Below are positions 1-13,239 of a stretch of 35,771 nt of DNA, piece by piece. Position numbers and translations under genes: made by a program. Location of the stretch: positions 1 through 35,771 of the forward strand of contig JAETUM010000025.1 of NCBI GenBank assembly GCA_021768625.1. Direction: 5' to 3'. The DNA comes from Candidatus Stoquefichus sp. GTDB lineage: Bacteria > Bacillota_I > Bacilli_A > Erysipelotrichales > Coprobacillaceae. Each line of letters opens with the position of its first letter. Within the stretch, counting starts at the first letter, position 1. The notes under the pieces were generated by a model. It was not told where the DNA came from, ran no database searches, and saw nothing but the letters and a program-made list of their open reading frames with translations.

Positions 1-39
1 ATTACACAAGCAGTTCAACTTTAACTGCATAAAGAAAAT

Positions 40-62
40 GAAGTTGTCTGCTCGACAACTTC
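40..62 (-). terminator. Rho-independent terminator after the oxidoreductase pair
   Basis: Perfect 9-bp inverted repeat (40-48 and 54-62) with a 5-base loop. Read on the minus strand it is followed by a T-rich stretch. It lies about 90 bases beyond the stop of the first minus-strand gene, so it most likely ends the two-gene oxidoreductase transcript. Two weaker small inverted repeats (10-15/23-28 and 89-93/99-103) lie beside it. Nothing else is recognisable in bases 1-149. Confidence 0.6.
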
Positions 63-149
63 AATAAAAACAATTTTAATTATTTCATCTGTCTACTTGA
101 CAGGGGCGGTTCATAACTTCAATTTCGTTACAGCCTCTTATCTCTTCTA

Positions 150-1142
150 TTATAAATTTTCGTCTGCTGTAAAGACAACACCTGCTGATTGTCTTGCTTT
201 TGTTGCTATTGTCATAGCAATTAAGCTTTTTTCCATCATTTCTTCTACTCTTTGATAATCTTTGTTTTCTATGATCTTAACAAATTCCACAAATTCATAA
301 TACATACGATGAGTATCACCTTGTAAGTTAATTTCTTCCTCAGTGCCATCATTTCTTAATAACTTAAATCCTCTTAAATTATTAGCTGGAGTTGTGATGT
401 TAATACATCCTTTATCTCCCTGTATATTTGTAGAAATTGGAGCTTTACAATCTTTTGCACCAATTAAGACTGCTTTAAAGTTTCCATAATCTAATGTCAT
501 GATTCCTGAAGTATCAATACCTTTTTCAATATTAGCTTGATATTTCACTTCTTTTGGTTCTCCAAATAATGCTACCATTAAATGAATATTATAAATATTT
601 AAGTCCATTAATGCCCCACCTGATTTTGTATAGTCAAATGCAGGTAAAATATTTCCTTCTTTAAATGCATTATATCTTGATGAATATTGAGAATAGTTTG
701 CTGTAATAATTTTAACATTTCCTACTTCATCTAACATTTCTTTTATTTTTAATACATTTGGTAAATATTGTGTAGAAATAGCCTCAAGTAACATTAATTC
801 TTTTTCTTTAGCTAACTTATTAAGTTCTTCAAGTTCTTTAATATGTGATGTAAAAGGTTTTTCACATATAACATGTTTATTTGCAAGTAATGCTTGTTTA
901 CACATTGCATAATGTAAATGATTAGGTACTCCTAAATAGATAACATCAACTTCATTATCATTTAACATATCTTCATAACACTCATATGTTTTTTTAACAT
1001 TATTTGCTTTTGCTAGTTCTTGAACTTTTTCGTATTCAGCAGGAATAGATGCCATAGCCTCTAATTCAACACCATCAACATCATGTATAAAGTTAAATAA
1101 ATCATGGACAATCATTCCACATCCAGTAATTCCTAATTTCAT
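150..1142 (-). CDS. Gfo/Idh/MocA family NAD(P)-dependent oxidoreductase
   Basis: Cytoplasmic oxidoreductase of 330 residues, normal for the family. The N-terminus has the Rossmann motif GITGCGMI (residues 4-11), and ICEKP supplies the family EKP lysine that contacts cofactor and substrate. A C-terminal alpha/beta substrate domain follows. These enzymes oxidise or reduce a sugar or cyclitol hydroxyl with NAD(P); the substrate cannot be read from sequence. It sits 1 base after the stop of the upstream oxidoreductase gene, so the two are translationally linked. Their shared promoter carries the same operator pair as the neighbouring glycosidase operon, which suggests that it processes the sugar released there. 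Confidence 0.88.
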   Translation of the reverse strand: MKLGITGCGMIVHDLFNFIHDVDGVELEAMASIPAEYEKVQELAKANNVKKTYECYEDMLNDNEVDVIYLGVPNHLHYAMCKQALLANKHVICEKPFTSHIKELEELNKLAKEKELMLLEAISTQYLPNVLKIKEMLDEVGNVKIITANYSQYSSRYNAFKEGNILPAFDYTKSGGALMDLNIYNIHLMVALFGEPKEVKYQANIEKGIDTSGIMTLDYGNFKAVLIGAKDCKAPISTNIQGDKGCINITTPANNLRGFKLLRNDGTEEEINLQGDTHRMYYEFVEFVKIIENKDYQRVEEMMEKSLIAMTIATKARQSAGVVFTADENL

Positions 1143-1143
1143 A

Positions 1144-2169
1144 TTATTTAGCCTCCTTTGCTACCTTTGTACCTTCTTCAATAATTCTTAATACCTCTAT
1201 AACTTCCTCATCTTTAACAACCTTTTCTCCATGATTAAAGATGACATCATATAAATTATCATAAATAATTCCATAGTCTCCTATTTCTGTAGGAACTTTC
1301 TTTGTAACATCATTTCCTTCATCATCAATATATGATAATGTTCCCCATTTATCTTCTGGTAATGGATCAAAACTAATTTCAATTGGACCAGGTTTTGGTT
1401 TTTGTGCACTTTGATGTCCTAATGCAGGCATTAAGAAACTTCCCTTTTTACCATGAACAATAAATCTAGGATAATCTAATTTAACATAATAACTTGTTTT
1501 AACAATGGCTTTAACTCCATTATCATAGAAGAAATCAATATCATAATAATCATCAGATTCTCCTGGGTTATCTATACTACGGCAATCATAAACAACTTTT
1601 TTTGGTTTTCCGAATTGTCCAATAATTTGATCAATAGGATGAACAGCTAAACCATAAAGTATACCAAATCCTTTTCTATCTTTAATGCTAGGACGATAAT
1701 AATCATAATGTGATTCAATTTCAACAAGATCTCCTAAAACACCTGATTCAATCACTTTTCTTACTGTACGCATATCAGCATCATAACGTCTATTTTGATT
1801 AGACATAGCAACTAATCCTTTTTCTTTTGCAAAAGCAAAGACTTTTTCAGCCTCTTTTGCTGTCATCGCAAATGGTTTTTCGCATAAAACATTTTTACCA
1901 TGTTCTAAAGCCATCATTGTATAAGAAACATGGAAAGCATCTGGTGTATTAACTACAACTAAATTGACTTCTTCGTCATTCATAACTTGATCAATATCAG
2001 TTGTAAAAGTGATATGTGGATACCAAGTTTCTCTTTCCTCATCACCTTTTCTATCTTCCTCTCTACGATAGATATACTTAACTTTGATTGTGTCTGGTCT
2101 TCTTTCAACATATGGTAAATGGTAACGACACACACTATTACCAAAACCAATATAAGCAACTACTAACAT
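1144..2169 (-). CDS. Gfo/Idh/MocA family oxidoreductase, YhhX-like
   Basis: 341-residue dinucleotide-dependent oxidoreductase. The opening YIGFGNSVCRYHLPYV, the NVLCEKPFA segment, the QNRRYDAD stretch, ESHYDYYRP and the FIVHGKKGSF block match, from memory, the layout of E. coli YhhX/YdgJ-type proteins, a subgroup whose substrates are poorly defined. The ATG is preceded by AGGAGG with good spacing. It is the first gene of a two-gene operon with the following oxidoreductase. The leader contains two TGAAAT-N3-ATTTCA palindromes that recur at the RpiR-type regulator gene, so induction together with the glycosidases is likely. Family assignment is firm; the reaction is not known. Confidence 0.88.
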   Translation of the reverse strand: MLVVAYIGFGNSVCRYHLPYVERRPDTIKVKYIYRREEDRKGDEERETWYPHITFTTDIDQVMNDEEVNLVVVNTPDAFHVSYTMMALEHGKNVLCEKPFAMTAKEAEKVFAFAKEKGLVAMSNQNRRYDADMRTVRKVIESGVLGDLVEIESHYDYYRPSIKDRKGFGILYGLAVHPIDQIIGQFGKPKKVVYDCRSIDNPGESDDYYDIDFFYDNGVKAIVKTSYYVKLDYPRFIVHGKKGSFLMPALGHQSAQKPKPGPIEISFDPLPEDKWGTLSYIDDEGNDVTKKVPTEIGDYGIIYDNLYDVIFNHGEKVVKDEEVIEVLRIIEEGTKVAKEAK

Positions 2170-2242
2170 TATATTTTCCTCCTCTTTTTATATTTTTATT
2201 TTACCTTTTTCGTCTTTTAAGCTATAGATGAAAAAAGCTTTT

Positions 2243-2289
2243 TGAAATTTGATTTCATAAAAATAAAAAGTATTTGAAATTGAATTTCA
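2243..2289. promoter_or_regulatory. Twin operator of the RpiR-type regulator before the oxidoreductase pair
   Basis: Two perfect palindromes, TGAAATTTGATTTCA (2243-2257) and TGAAATTGAATTTCA (2275-2289), have centres 32 bp apart, about three helical turns. The same pair with the same spacing and almost the same intervening bases is found at 8187-8233 beside the RpiR gene. The GAAAT-N3-ATTTC type of palindrome suits RpiR-family regulators. It is placed to control the minus-strand oxidoreductase pair that starts at 2169. Confidence 0.75.
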
Positions 2290-2314
2290 TTAATATAATA
2301 TCTCTATCTTTTCA

Positions 2315-2350
2315 TAAAAAAACTTTAGGAAATAAGTATTCTCCTAAAGT
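2315..2350 (-). terminator. Rho-independent terminator of the glycosidase operon
   Basis: Inverted repeat ACTTTAGGA (2322-2330) and TCCTAAAGT (2342-2350). On the minus strand the stem is followed directly by seven T residues. It lies 15 bases after the stop of the VOC protein gene and separates the glycosidase operon from the oxidoreductase promoter. Confidence 0.8.
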
Positions 2351-2364
2351 CTTTTATCTCGTAT

Positions 2365-2868
2365 TTACTTTCCATATTTTGCAATATCTTGTTCAATATT
2401 ACCCTTATGTTGTAAAGATTTATCTGTATATTGCATAATCTCAAATTTATTACCATCTGGATCATGAATCCACATTTGCCAAGTTTCTGATTGTCCTTTA
2501 TTTGGTTCTATATCAATTTCAATACCTGCTTGAACTAATTCCTCTCTTGCTGCATGAATATCATCAACCATCAATGCAAAATGAGAATACCCTAATCTTG
2601 TGTCTGGGGTTTCTTGTTCTAATTGTCCATCAGCCTTTGGAAATAATTCCAAATATTGACCAGGTGCAAGTTCAATAAAAATATAGGCAATTCCTTTTGG
2701 ATTTGTTTCAGCTCTAGCTGCCCATGCTCCACGATTTGTTTGTCCTTTGTATGCTTCATATCGCGTGATAATTTTAGCTTTTAAACCTAACTTATTTTCA
2801 TAAAAATCTCTCATTTCATCCATTTTATCTGTATAAAATGATAAATGCATAACTTCATTAAATTTCAT
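2365..2868 (-). CDS. VOC (glyoxalase/bleomycin resistance) family protein
   Basis: 167-residue protein with two beta-alpha-beta-beta-beta modules of the vicinal oxygen chelate fold. All four metal-ligand positions are occupied: His8, Glu74 (in YLELF), His96 (in YSHFAL) and Glu143 (in KFEIM). It is therefore probably an active metalloenzyme such as a lyase, isomerase or dioxygenase. The motif HDPDGNKFEIMQY is typical of the second module. It is the last gene of the glycosidase operon, 13 bases after the broken glycosidase gene and just before the operon terminator. Its position suggests a role in carbohydrate or reactive-aldehyde handling, but the substrate is unknown. Confidence 0.85.
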   Translation of the reverse strand: MKFNEVMHLSFYTDKMDEMRDFYENKLGLKAKIITRYEAYKGQTNRGAWAARAETNPKGIAYIFIELAPGQYLELFPKADGQLEQETPDTRLGYSHFALMVDDIHAAREELVQAGIEIDIEPNKGQSETWQMWIHDPDGNKFEIMQYTDKSLQHKGNIEQDIAKYGK

Positions 2869-2881
2869 TAATATTCACTCC

Positions 2882-4336
<1,455 letters not shown>

Positions 4337-4340
4337 TTTT

Positions 4341-5090
4341 TTATTTCTCCTTTTCTTTTAAAATTTCAATAGCTTCCTTTATATTATGAACAATATAATC
4401 TGCTTTTTCCTGTATAATTTGAGGAGATTTTTGAAATGTAAATGATATATCTGCTACCCTTAACATAGGTAAATCATTGTATGAATCACCAATTCCAGCA
4501 ATCTTCTCTAAGCATAATAATTCTTTTAACTTTATAATAGCTTGCCCTTTAGAGCATCCTTTCGCAACAATATCAATAGAATCAACATTTTGAAATGCTT
4601 GCACATCTTGATATCTTTGATTGATTTCTAATGTAATTTCTGTTGCTCTTTCTACTGTACTTTCTATTAATGAAATACTATATATATCTTCATCTCTCAT
4701 TTCTTCTAAAGAATGAATAATAACTTTATCCTCATCATTTTGAATATTTGTACAATAAAAGTTCTTTTGTGATAATGTTTGAACTATTAACTCTGTTTCA
4801 TTTTTATATGTTAAATAAATTTCATTAATAATATCAAAGGGAACTTTCTTTCCATATAGTAATTGATAATCCTTATCTAAAATAGCACCTCCTGTACTCA
4901 CAATAAAGAAATCAGGTTTTAACACTCCTTTTAAAGGCTTCAACAAACCAGAAAATGGTCTACCTGAACAGATTCCAAAAAGATTTCCATCTTGTTGAAA
5001 CTGCTTAATTTCTTGAATATCTTGTTCTTTAAATTGAGAGCCATTTTTAAAGAATAATGTATTATCAAAATCACTGGCAAGAACTTTCAT
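4341..5090 (-). CDS. HAD-superfamily Cof-type sugar-phosphate phosphatase
   Basis: 249-residue cytoplasmic phosphatase. The nucleophile motif DFDNT (Asp7, Asp9) is at the N-terminus, and GIGDSYNDLPML is the C-terminal magnesium motif of the Cof/IIB subgroup; the long cap domain lies between. I start it at the ATG at 5090, with the ribosome site AGAGGAG about 9 bases upstream. An upstream in-frame ATG at 5111 lacks such a site. It lies between two glycosidase genes in one operon, 4 bases before the broken one. The likely role is to remove phosphate from sugar phosphates that build up during glycoside use; the exact substrate is unknown. Confidence 0.88.
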   Translation of the reverse strand: MKVLASDFDNTLFFKNGSQFKEQDIQEIKQFQQDGNLFGICSGRPFSGLLKPLKGVLKPDFFIVSTGGAILDKDYQLLYGKKVPFDIINEIYLTYKNETELIVQTLSQKNFYCTNIQNDEDKVIIHSLEEMRDEDIYSISLIESTVERATEITLEINQRYQDVQAFQNVDSIDIVAKGCSKGQAIIKLKELLCLEKIAGIGDSYNDLPMLRVADISFTFQKSPQIIQEKADYIVHNIKEAIEILKEKEK

Positions 5091-5145
5091 ATCATATTTC
5101 TCCTCTTTCATTATCAACAAACTAATTTTTTTATAAAGATTAATG

Positions 5146-5169
5146 AGGATATGATAATTATCATATCCT
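5146..5169. terminator. 24-bp perfect palindrome between glycosidase and HAD genes
   Basis: AGGATATGATAATTATCATATCCT-type perfect palindrome with no spacer, starting 7 bases after the glycosidase stop and ending before the HAD start. On the minus strand it is followed by an AT-rich stretch but not a clean T run. It could be a weak terminator or mRNA processing stem within the operon, or a protein-binding site. Confidence 0.45.
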
Positions 5170-5175
5170 AATCAT

Positions 5176-6641
5176 TTAATCTAAATCTTCACCATTTGAA
5201 GCAATAACTTTCTTAAACCAATAGAATGAATCTTTTCTAGAACGGTGTAAATCTCCATTTCCTTGATCATCCATATCAACATAGATAAATCCATATTTCT
5301 TATCCATTTGTCCAGTTCCTGCAGAAACTAAATCAATACATCCCCAAGTTGTATAACCAAATAAGTTAACTCCTTCTTCTACTGCTTCTTTCATACATTG
5401 AATATGACGACGATGATAATCAATTCTTGCTGGGTCATGACATACACCATCTTCATCTTCTTTTTCAATTAAGCCAATACCATTTTCAACATCAAATAAA
5501 GGAACTTGATATCTATCATTGATAATGTGTAAGAAATGTTTAAATCCTAGTGGATCAATTTGCCATCCCCAAGCATTTGCTTCAAGATATGGATTCTTAA
5601 CTGTTCCTAAAACATTTCCACCAGTTGTATCAAGCATTTCATCAGTATGTGTTGTCACAACACCAGATGCATAATAAGAGAATCCTAAGAAATCAGCTTT
5701 ACCATCCTTCAAAATTCTCTTATCTTCCTCTGTGATTTCTGGAGCATAACCCCATTCTTCCCATACTCTCTTTGCAAAAGATGGATATTCTCCTCTCACT
5801 TGTGTATCAGCACAATAACAGAAGAAATCTTGGAACTTTTTATATCTTGCAAATGCATCTTTAGGATCTGGTGTTAATGGATATGACATATTTCCACAAA
5901 TCATTGCTCCTACTTTAATATTTTCATCAATTTCATGTGCAACAATTGTTGCTTTTGCAGAAGCAACCATTTGATTATGCATATATGCAATATTTCTTTG
6001 TGCAATATCTCTTGGTGTATCTTCCTGAGGCATAATAATATTCAATTCATTAAATGTCATCCATTTATTTACTAAATCTTTATACTCTGTAAAACATACT
6101 CTTGCAAATTCCACGAATTCATCAATCATGGCACGGTTTCTCCAACCACCATGTTGTTCAAGCAAAGAAACTGGCTCATCATACTTATAAAGTGTAATGA
6201 CAGGATCTATACCATATTTACGACATTCTTCAAAAACACTACGATAGAATTCTACACCCTCTTTATTCACTCCACCTTGAATACCATAAGGATAAATTCT
6301 TGCCCATGAAATAGAAGTGTTAAATGTTGTATAACCCATTTCTGCCATTAAAGCAATATCTTCTTTATAACGATGATAAAAATCACTTGCCACATGATTA
6401 GTATAATGTAAATCATCAAAAATTTGGAATTTGCATCCTTCTGGCAATTCATCAACTGCTTCCCATTGCTTATGAACTCTTTGCCCATTTTCATCTAAAT
6501 ACCAAATTTGACGACGTTCTGTTGTAGACCCTGCTGTACAGTAATCTACTAATACTGGTGATTTTCCTCCTTCATTCCAACCACCTTCAATTTGAGCAGC
6601 ACTAATTGAACCACCCCATAAAAAACCTTTTGGAAAACTCA

Positions 6642-6642
<1 letters not shown>
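5176..6642 (-). CDS. Family 1 glycosidase, 6-phospho-beta-glucosidase-like
   Basis: 488-residue (beta/alpha)8 enzyme, normal GH1 length, cytoplasmic with no signal peptide. The acid/base is Glu199 in TFNELN and the nucleophile is Glu386 in VENGIG. The phosphate loop reads GTGQMDKKYG: Lys448 and Tyr450 are kept but the usual Ser is Gly442, so recognition of a 6-phospho sugar is likely but not certain. The usual His of the LYHFDLP-type motif is Lys153 (TLYKYDEP), shared with its two operon neighbours. Its start overlaps nothing, but its stop codon region holds no ribosome site; its own ATG has a family-typical MSFPKGFLWG start. It is the second gene of the operon. Confidence 0.88.
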
Positions 6643-8132
<1,490 letters not shown>

Positions 8133-8142
8133 TTATATTTTT

Positions 8143-8170
8143 ATTTTATAAAATAGTGTGTTAAATTCAA
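8143..8170 (-). promoter_or_regulatory. Candidate sigma-A promoter of the glycosidase operon
   Basis: On the minus strand TTGAAT (8165-8170) is followed after 16 bases by TAAAAT (8143-8148), 26 bases before the first glycosidase ATG region. The twin RpiR-type operators lie just upstream of the -35 box. This is a consensus reading only; the start of transcription is not shown. Confidence 0.45.
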
Positions 8171-8186
8171 TAGAATTTATAGACTT

Positions 8187-8233
8187 TGAAATTTGATTTC
8201 ATAAAAATAAAAAGTTATTGAAATTTGATTTCA
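8187..8233. promoter_or_regulatory. Twin operator between glycosidase operon and RpiR-type regulator
   Basis: Two identical palindromes TGAAATTTGATTTCA (8187-8201 and 8219-8233), centres 32 bp apart. They copy the pair at 2243-2289, including the intervening ATAAAAATAAAAAG. The right copy overlaps the likely -35 region of the regulator gene (-10 TATAAT at 8252-8257), which fits autoregulation. The left copy is upstream of the glycosidase promoter. Confidence 0.78.
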
Positions 8234-8281
8234 TTATGTATTCATGTTTGTTATAATAAATATATATGGAGGTCAACAAAA

Positions 8282-9070
8282 ATGATTAAAGAACTTTTTT
8301 ACACAACAAAATTAACACCACAGGAACAAGCTGTTGTTTCCTATATTCATCAAAATCCAGGGTGTATTCTTAAGCTTAATGCTAAAGAACTTGCACAAAA
8401 AAGCTATGTTAGTTCTCCAACAGTTATAAGACTTGTTAAAAAACTAGGATTCAAGGGTTATTTAGATTTTCAAAACACATACATACAAGAATATATGATG
8501 TATGAAGATAATAAATTGGAAAGATTAAATAAGGATAGTACAATTGATGATATTATCCAAATATTACCCCAAATATATAAACATGTTTTCTTAGAAACAC
8601 AACATATGATTCGTAAAGAATCCTTTGTAAGAACAATAAATTATATGCTTCAGGCTAAACAAATTGATTTTTATGCAAATGATAATAACTTTTCACAGGT
8701 TCAATCCGCTTGTTTAAAACTTAATACTTTAGGTATAAGAGCTCAAGCATTTAATACAATTAATCAAAGTTATGTTGAATCTTTTCGTTCTCAAGATGTT
8801 TTATCTTTTGTTGTAAGTCATTCTGGAAAGAATCAAACAATGGTTGATGTTGCATACTATTTAAGGAAAAAAAGAGTACGTGTTATAGCAATTACAGGTA
8901 AGCTTGATCCTACTTTAGAATTGATTTGTAACGAAAGTTTATATATTGATTCTTCTTTACATCATGCTCCTGGAAATATTATGTTATATGGTTTATCTAT
9001 TCATTATATTATTGATATTCTTGTCACTTCTCTTGCAATTAGAAAAGGTGAACAAAGCAAAAAAGAATGA
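8282..9070 (+). CDS. RpiR/MurR-family transcriptional regulator (HTH plus SIS domain)
   Basis: 262 residues. The N-terminal HTH_6 region (about 1-75) has LNAKELAQKSYVSSPTVIRLVKKLGFKGYLDF, typical of RpiR regulators; residues about 110-250 form a SIS sugar-phosphate-binding domain (SHSGKNQTMVDVAYYLRKK is the phosphosugar loop region). The start at 8282 has GGAGGT 8 bases upstream. It is divergent from the glycosidase operon, and the shared 32-bp-spaced palindromes occur at both target promoters. It probably senses a sugar phosphate from glycoside breakdown and controls the glycosidase operon, the oxidoreductase pair and itself. Whether it represses or activates cannot be told. Confidence 0.88.
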   Translation: MIKELFYTTKLTPQEQAVVSYIHQNPGCILKLNAKELAQKSYVSSPTVIRLVKKLGFKGYLDFQNTYIQEYMMYEDNKLERLNKDSTIDDIIQILPQIYKHVFLETQHMIRKESFVRTINYMLQAKQIDFYANDNNFSQVQSACLKLNTLGIRAQAFNTINQSYVESFRSQDVLSFVVSHSGKNQTMVDVAYYLRKKRVRVIAITGKLDPTLELICNESLYIDSSLHHAPGNIMLYGLSIHYIIDILVTSLAIRKGEQSKKE

Positions 9071-9087
9071 AAATATCATTCTTTTTT
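9059..9087. terminator. Bidirectional terminator between convergent genes
   Basis: Perfect 12-bp stem (9059-9070 and 9076-9087) with a 5-base loop and A/T runs on both sides. It contains the stop codons of both the RpiR-type gene and the convergent oxidoreductase gene. Confidence 0.85.
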
Positions 9088-10039
9088 ACTTATGAAATGA
9101 TTTTCTTATTTTCTCTGTTGCTTCAATAATATCTAATGAGTCTTGATGAGACATTCTAGAACTTTCATTGAGATGATTAAGTACACAATAATGGACTTCT
9201 TCAATTTCTGTGTAAAAATCATCATAAATATATGATTTTTCTATCTTATATTCTTCTCCGCTATTTAAAATAATCGTAGCCTCTTCTGGTCTATAAAACG
9301 GATTAGCAATAAGCTTTCCTAAAGTTCCATAAATAGTCATCTTTTTTTCTTTATTTTCATTAAACGCAATATCTATCAATGCAGTTTGTCCACTTTCAAA
9401 TGTTAACTCAATAATATCGTTAGCATCTACTTCATATTCATATTGAACTTTTGATGTTATATGTTTTATTGGAGAGTGTATATAATCTAGTATTGAAGCT
9501 AAATTATAACTTCCAACGTCATTTAAAATGCCACCTTGATCTTTTTCATGCAAATAATGTCCTGGTCTATATCCAACTTGATATGCAAAACAAGTTTCTA
9601 CTCTCAAAATATCACCAAGAATACCATCATCAATAACTCTTTTTATATCTGCGATTAAAGGAATAAATCTGGTTTTCATTGCTTCCATAAAAAAGACTTG
9701 CTTCTCTCTTGCTAAATCACAAAGTTCTTTTGTTTGTTGATATTCTAATGTTGCTGGTTTTTCACATAATACAGCTTTTTTTCTCAAAAGTGCTTCTTTA
9801 CACCATTGATAATGATCTTTATGTCTTGTTGCAACATATACAGCATCAACATGTGGATCATCCAACAACTTCGTATAATCATCATAAGTTATCACTTCAG
9901 GATATTCCTCTTTCCATCTTGCACGATTATCTTTTCCATAAGAAGCAATAGCATATAGCTTTCCATGTCGGCTTTGCTTTAAACTTATTGTAAAACGTCT
10001 TGCTATATTTCCTGCACCAACAATTCCCCAATTAATCAT
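9086..10039 (-). CDS. Gfo/Idh/MocA family oxidoreductase
   Basis: 317 residues. Rossmann motif GIVGAGNIARRF at 5-16; the catalytic-region lysine is in VLCEKPAT; FMEAMKTRFIP resembles the dihydrodiol/glucose-fructose oxidoreductase subgroup. It is the last gene of an eight-gene operon, directly adjoining the glycosidase gene (stop and start on consecutive bases). Placement after glycosidase, isomerase and epimerase genes suggests oxidation or reduction of the released sugar or sugar phosphate, but the substrate is not deducible. It ends in the shared bidirectional terminator. Confidence 0.87.
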   Translation of the reverse strand: MINWGIVGAGNIARRFTISLKQSRHGKLYAIASYGKDNRARWKEEYPEVITYDDYTKLLDDPHVDAVYVATRHKDHYQWCKEALLRKKAVLCEKPATLEYQQTKELCDLAREKQVFFMEAMKTRFIPLIADIKRVIDDGILGDILRVETCFAYQVGYRPGHYLHEKDQGGILNDVGSYNLASILDYIHSPIKHITSKVQYEYEVDANDIIELTFESGQTALIDIAFNENKEKKMTIYGTLGKLIANPFYRPEEATIILNSGEEYKIEKSYIYDDFYTEIEEVHYCVLNHLNESSRMSHQDSLDIIEATEKIRKSFHK

Positions 10040-12074
<2,035 letters not shown>

Positions 12075-12108
12075 TTTTATTATTTCCTTTCTTTTTTATA
12101 AAAAAACA

Positions 12109-12768
12109 TTATGACTCATCACAATGATGAATCATAATGAGTTTGCCTTTTAATCCAGGATAATCTCCAGATTCTACTTTTTCTAAATTATCTTTATGTG
12201 CAATAAACCATTTATTCTTCTTTTTCAAAATACCTTGTCTTTCTTCAAGAGAATCACCTGTTCCTTTTAATAGTAAACAAATTGTCATAAACCCTTCATC
12301 ACTTACACTTATGGGTGTGTAATGTAATGTTGTTCCATAACATTCAACAATGACTCCCTTAGGCACATAGAAACATTCACATAGTGAAGAATCATATGTT
12401 TGATCCTTCATATCCCACAGATGTCCGACAACTAATACAAAGTCAGTCACAGCAACAATTGTTTCACTACCTTGGTGATACTCAATTCCATTTAAGACTT
12501 GATTATCACCAGAAACAACACCAGCCATAACATCTAAATATCCATAAACTTTCTGTGATAACAAACGAATGGAAGGAAGTTTTTCTAAGGCTTCTACACT
12601 TGGTATATAACAATTTCCAGATTTGGGAGGACGGACGCTTGATAATACATATGATATTGCCTCATTAATATCTTCCTTAATAATTTTTCCATAAGTTTGA
12701 AACGATTGATCACGAACATCATTTATGTGATATTTGGGATTTAACTTTTGCAATTCTTCTAAAGTCAT
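12109..12768 (-). CDS. DUF4867-family protein
   Basis: 219 residues of a family I know as DUF4867, often found in Firmicute sugar operons; function unproven. Recognisable blocks are LNGIEYHQGSE, a TDFVLVVGHLWDM stretch, FYVPKGVIVECYGTTLHYTPI and NKWFIAHK. The repeated His residues and beta-rich pattern suggest a cupin-like sugar isomerase or epimerase fold (inference). I start it at ATG 12768, which follows the RpiB stop by one base (TAGTATG) and implies coupling; an in-frame TTG at 12789 is an alternative. It probably acts on the operon's sugar or sugar phosphate. Confidence 0.75.
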   Translation of the reverse strand: MTLEELQKLNPKYHINDVRDQSFQTYGKIIKEDINEAISYVLSSVRPPKSGNCYIPSVEALEKLPSIRLLSQKVYGYLDVMAGVVSGDNQVLNGIEYHQGSETIVAVTDFVLVVGHLWDMKDQTYDSSLCECFYVPKGVIVECYGTTLHYTPISVSDEGFMTICLLLKGTGDSLEERQGILKKKNKWFIAHKDNLEKVESGDYPGLKGKLIMIHHCDES

Positions 12769-12769
12769 A

Positions 12770-13219
12770 CTATTTTTGTCTTTCTTCAATATCCTTTAAC
12801 ATATCAATACGTGCTTGATGTCTACCACCTTCGTATTCACCAGTTAACCATGCATCTACAATCATCTTTGCTAGTTCTAAACCAACAACTCTTGCTCCAA
12901 ATGCTAACATGTTCGTATTATTATGTTCTCTAGATAACCTTGCTGAATATGGTTCACTGCAAGTCACACAACGTATTCCATTCACTTTGTTAGCAGCTAA
13001 AGAAATACCTACACCTGTTCCACAAATAACAATACCTTTATCTACTTCACCACTAACTACTGCATTTGCTACAGCTTCTCCAGAGATTGGATAATCAAAT
13101 CTTTCACTACTATCTGTCCCAAAGTTAACAACTTCATATCCATATTTTTCTTCGATATAAGCAGTGATTTGTTTTTTATATTCCACTGCTACATGATCAT
13201 TACCAATTCCTATCTTCAT
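12770..13219 (-). CDS. rpiB: RpiB/LacAB-family sugar-phosphate isomerase
   Basis: 149 residues. Asp8-His9 (GNDHVA), catalytic Cys66 in ICGTGVGIS and His98 in REHNNTNML match ribose-5-phosphate isomerase B. The family converts ribose 5-phosphate or, in related enzymes, allose 6-phosphate or galactose 6-phosphate to the ketose form. Beside an AlsE-like epimerase it most plausibly isomerises an aldohexose 6-phosphate. Its stop is one base before the DUF4867 start. Confidence 0.88.
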   Translation of the reverse strand: MKIGIGNDHVAVEYKKQITAYIEEKYGYEVVNFGTDSSERFDYPISGEAVANAVVSGEVDKGIVICGTGVGISLAANKVNGIRCVTCSEPYSARLSREHNNTNMLAFGARVVGLELAKMIVDAWLTGEYEGGRHQARIDMLKDIEERQK

Positions 13220-13239
13220 ATTTTCCCTCCAATTTTTAT

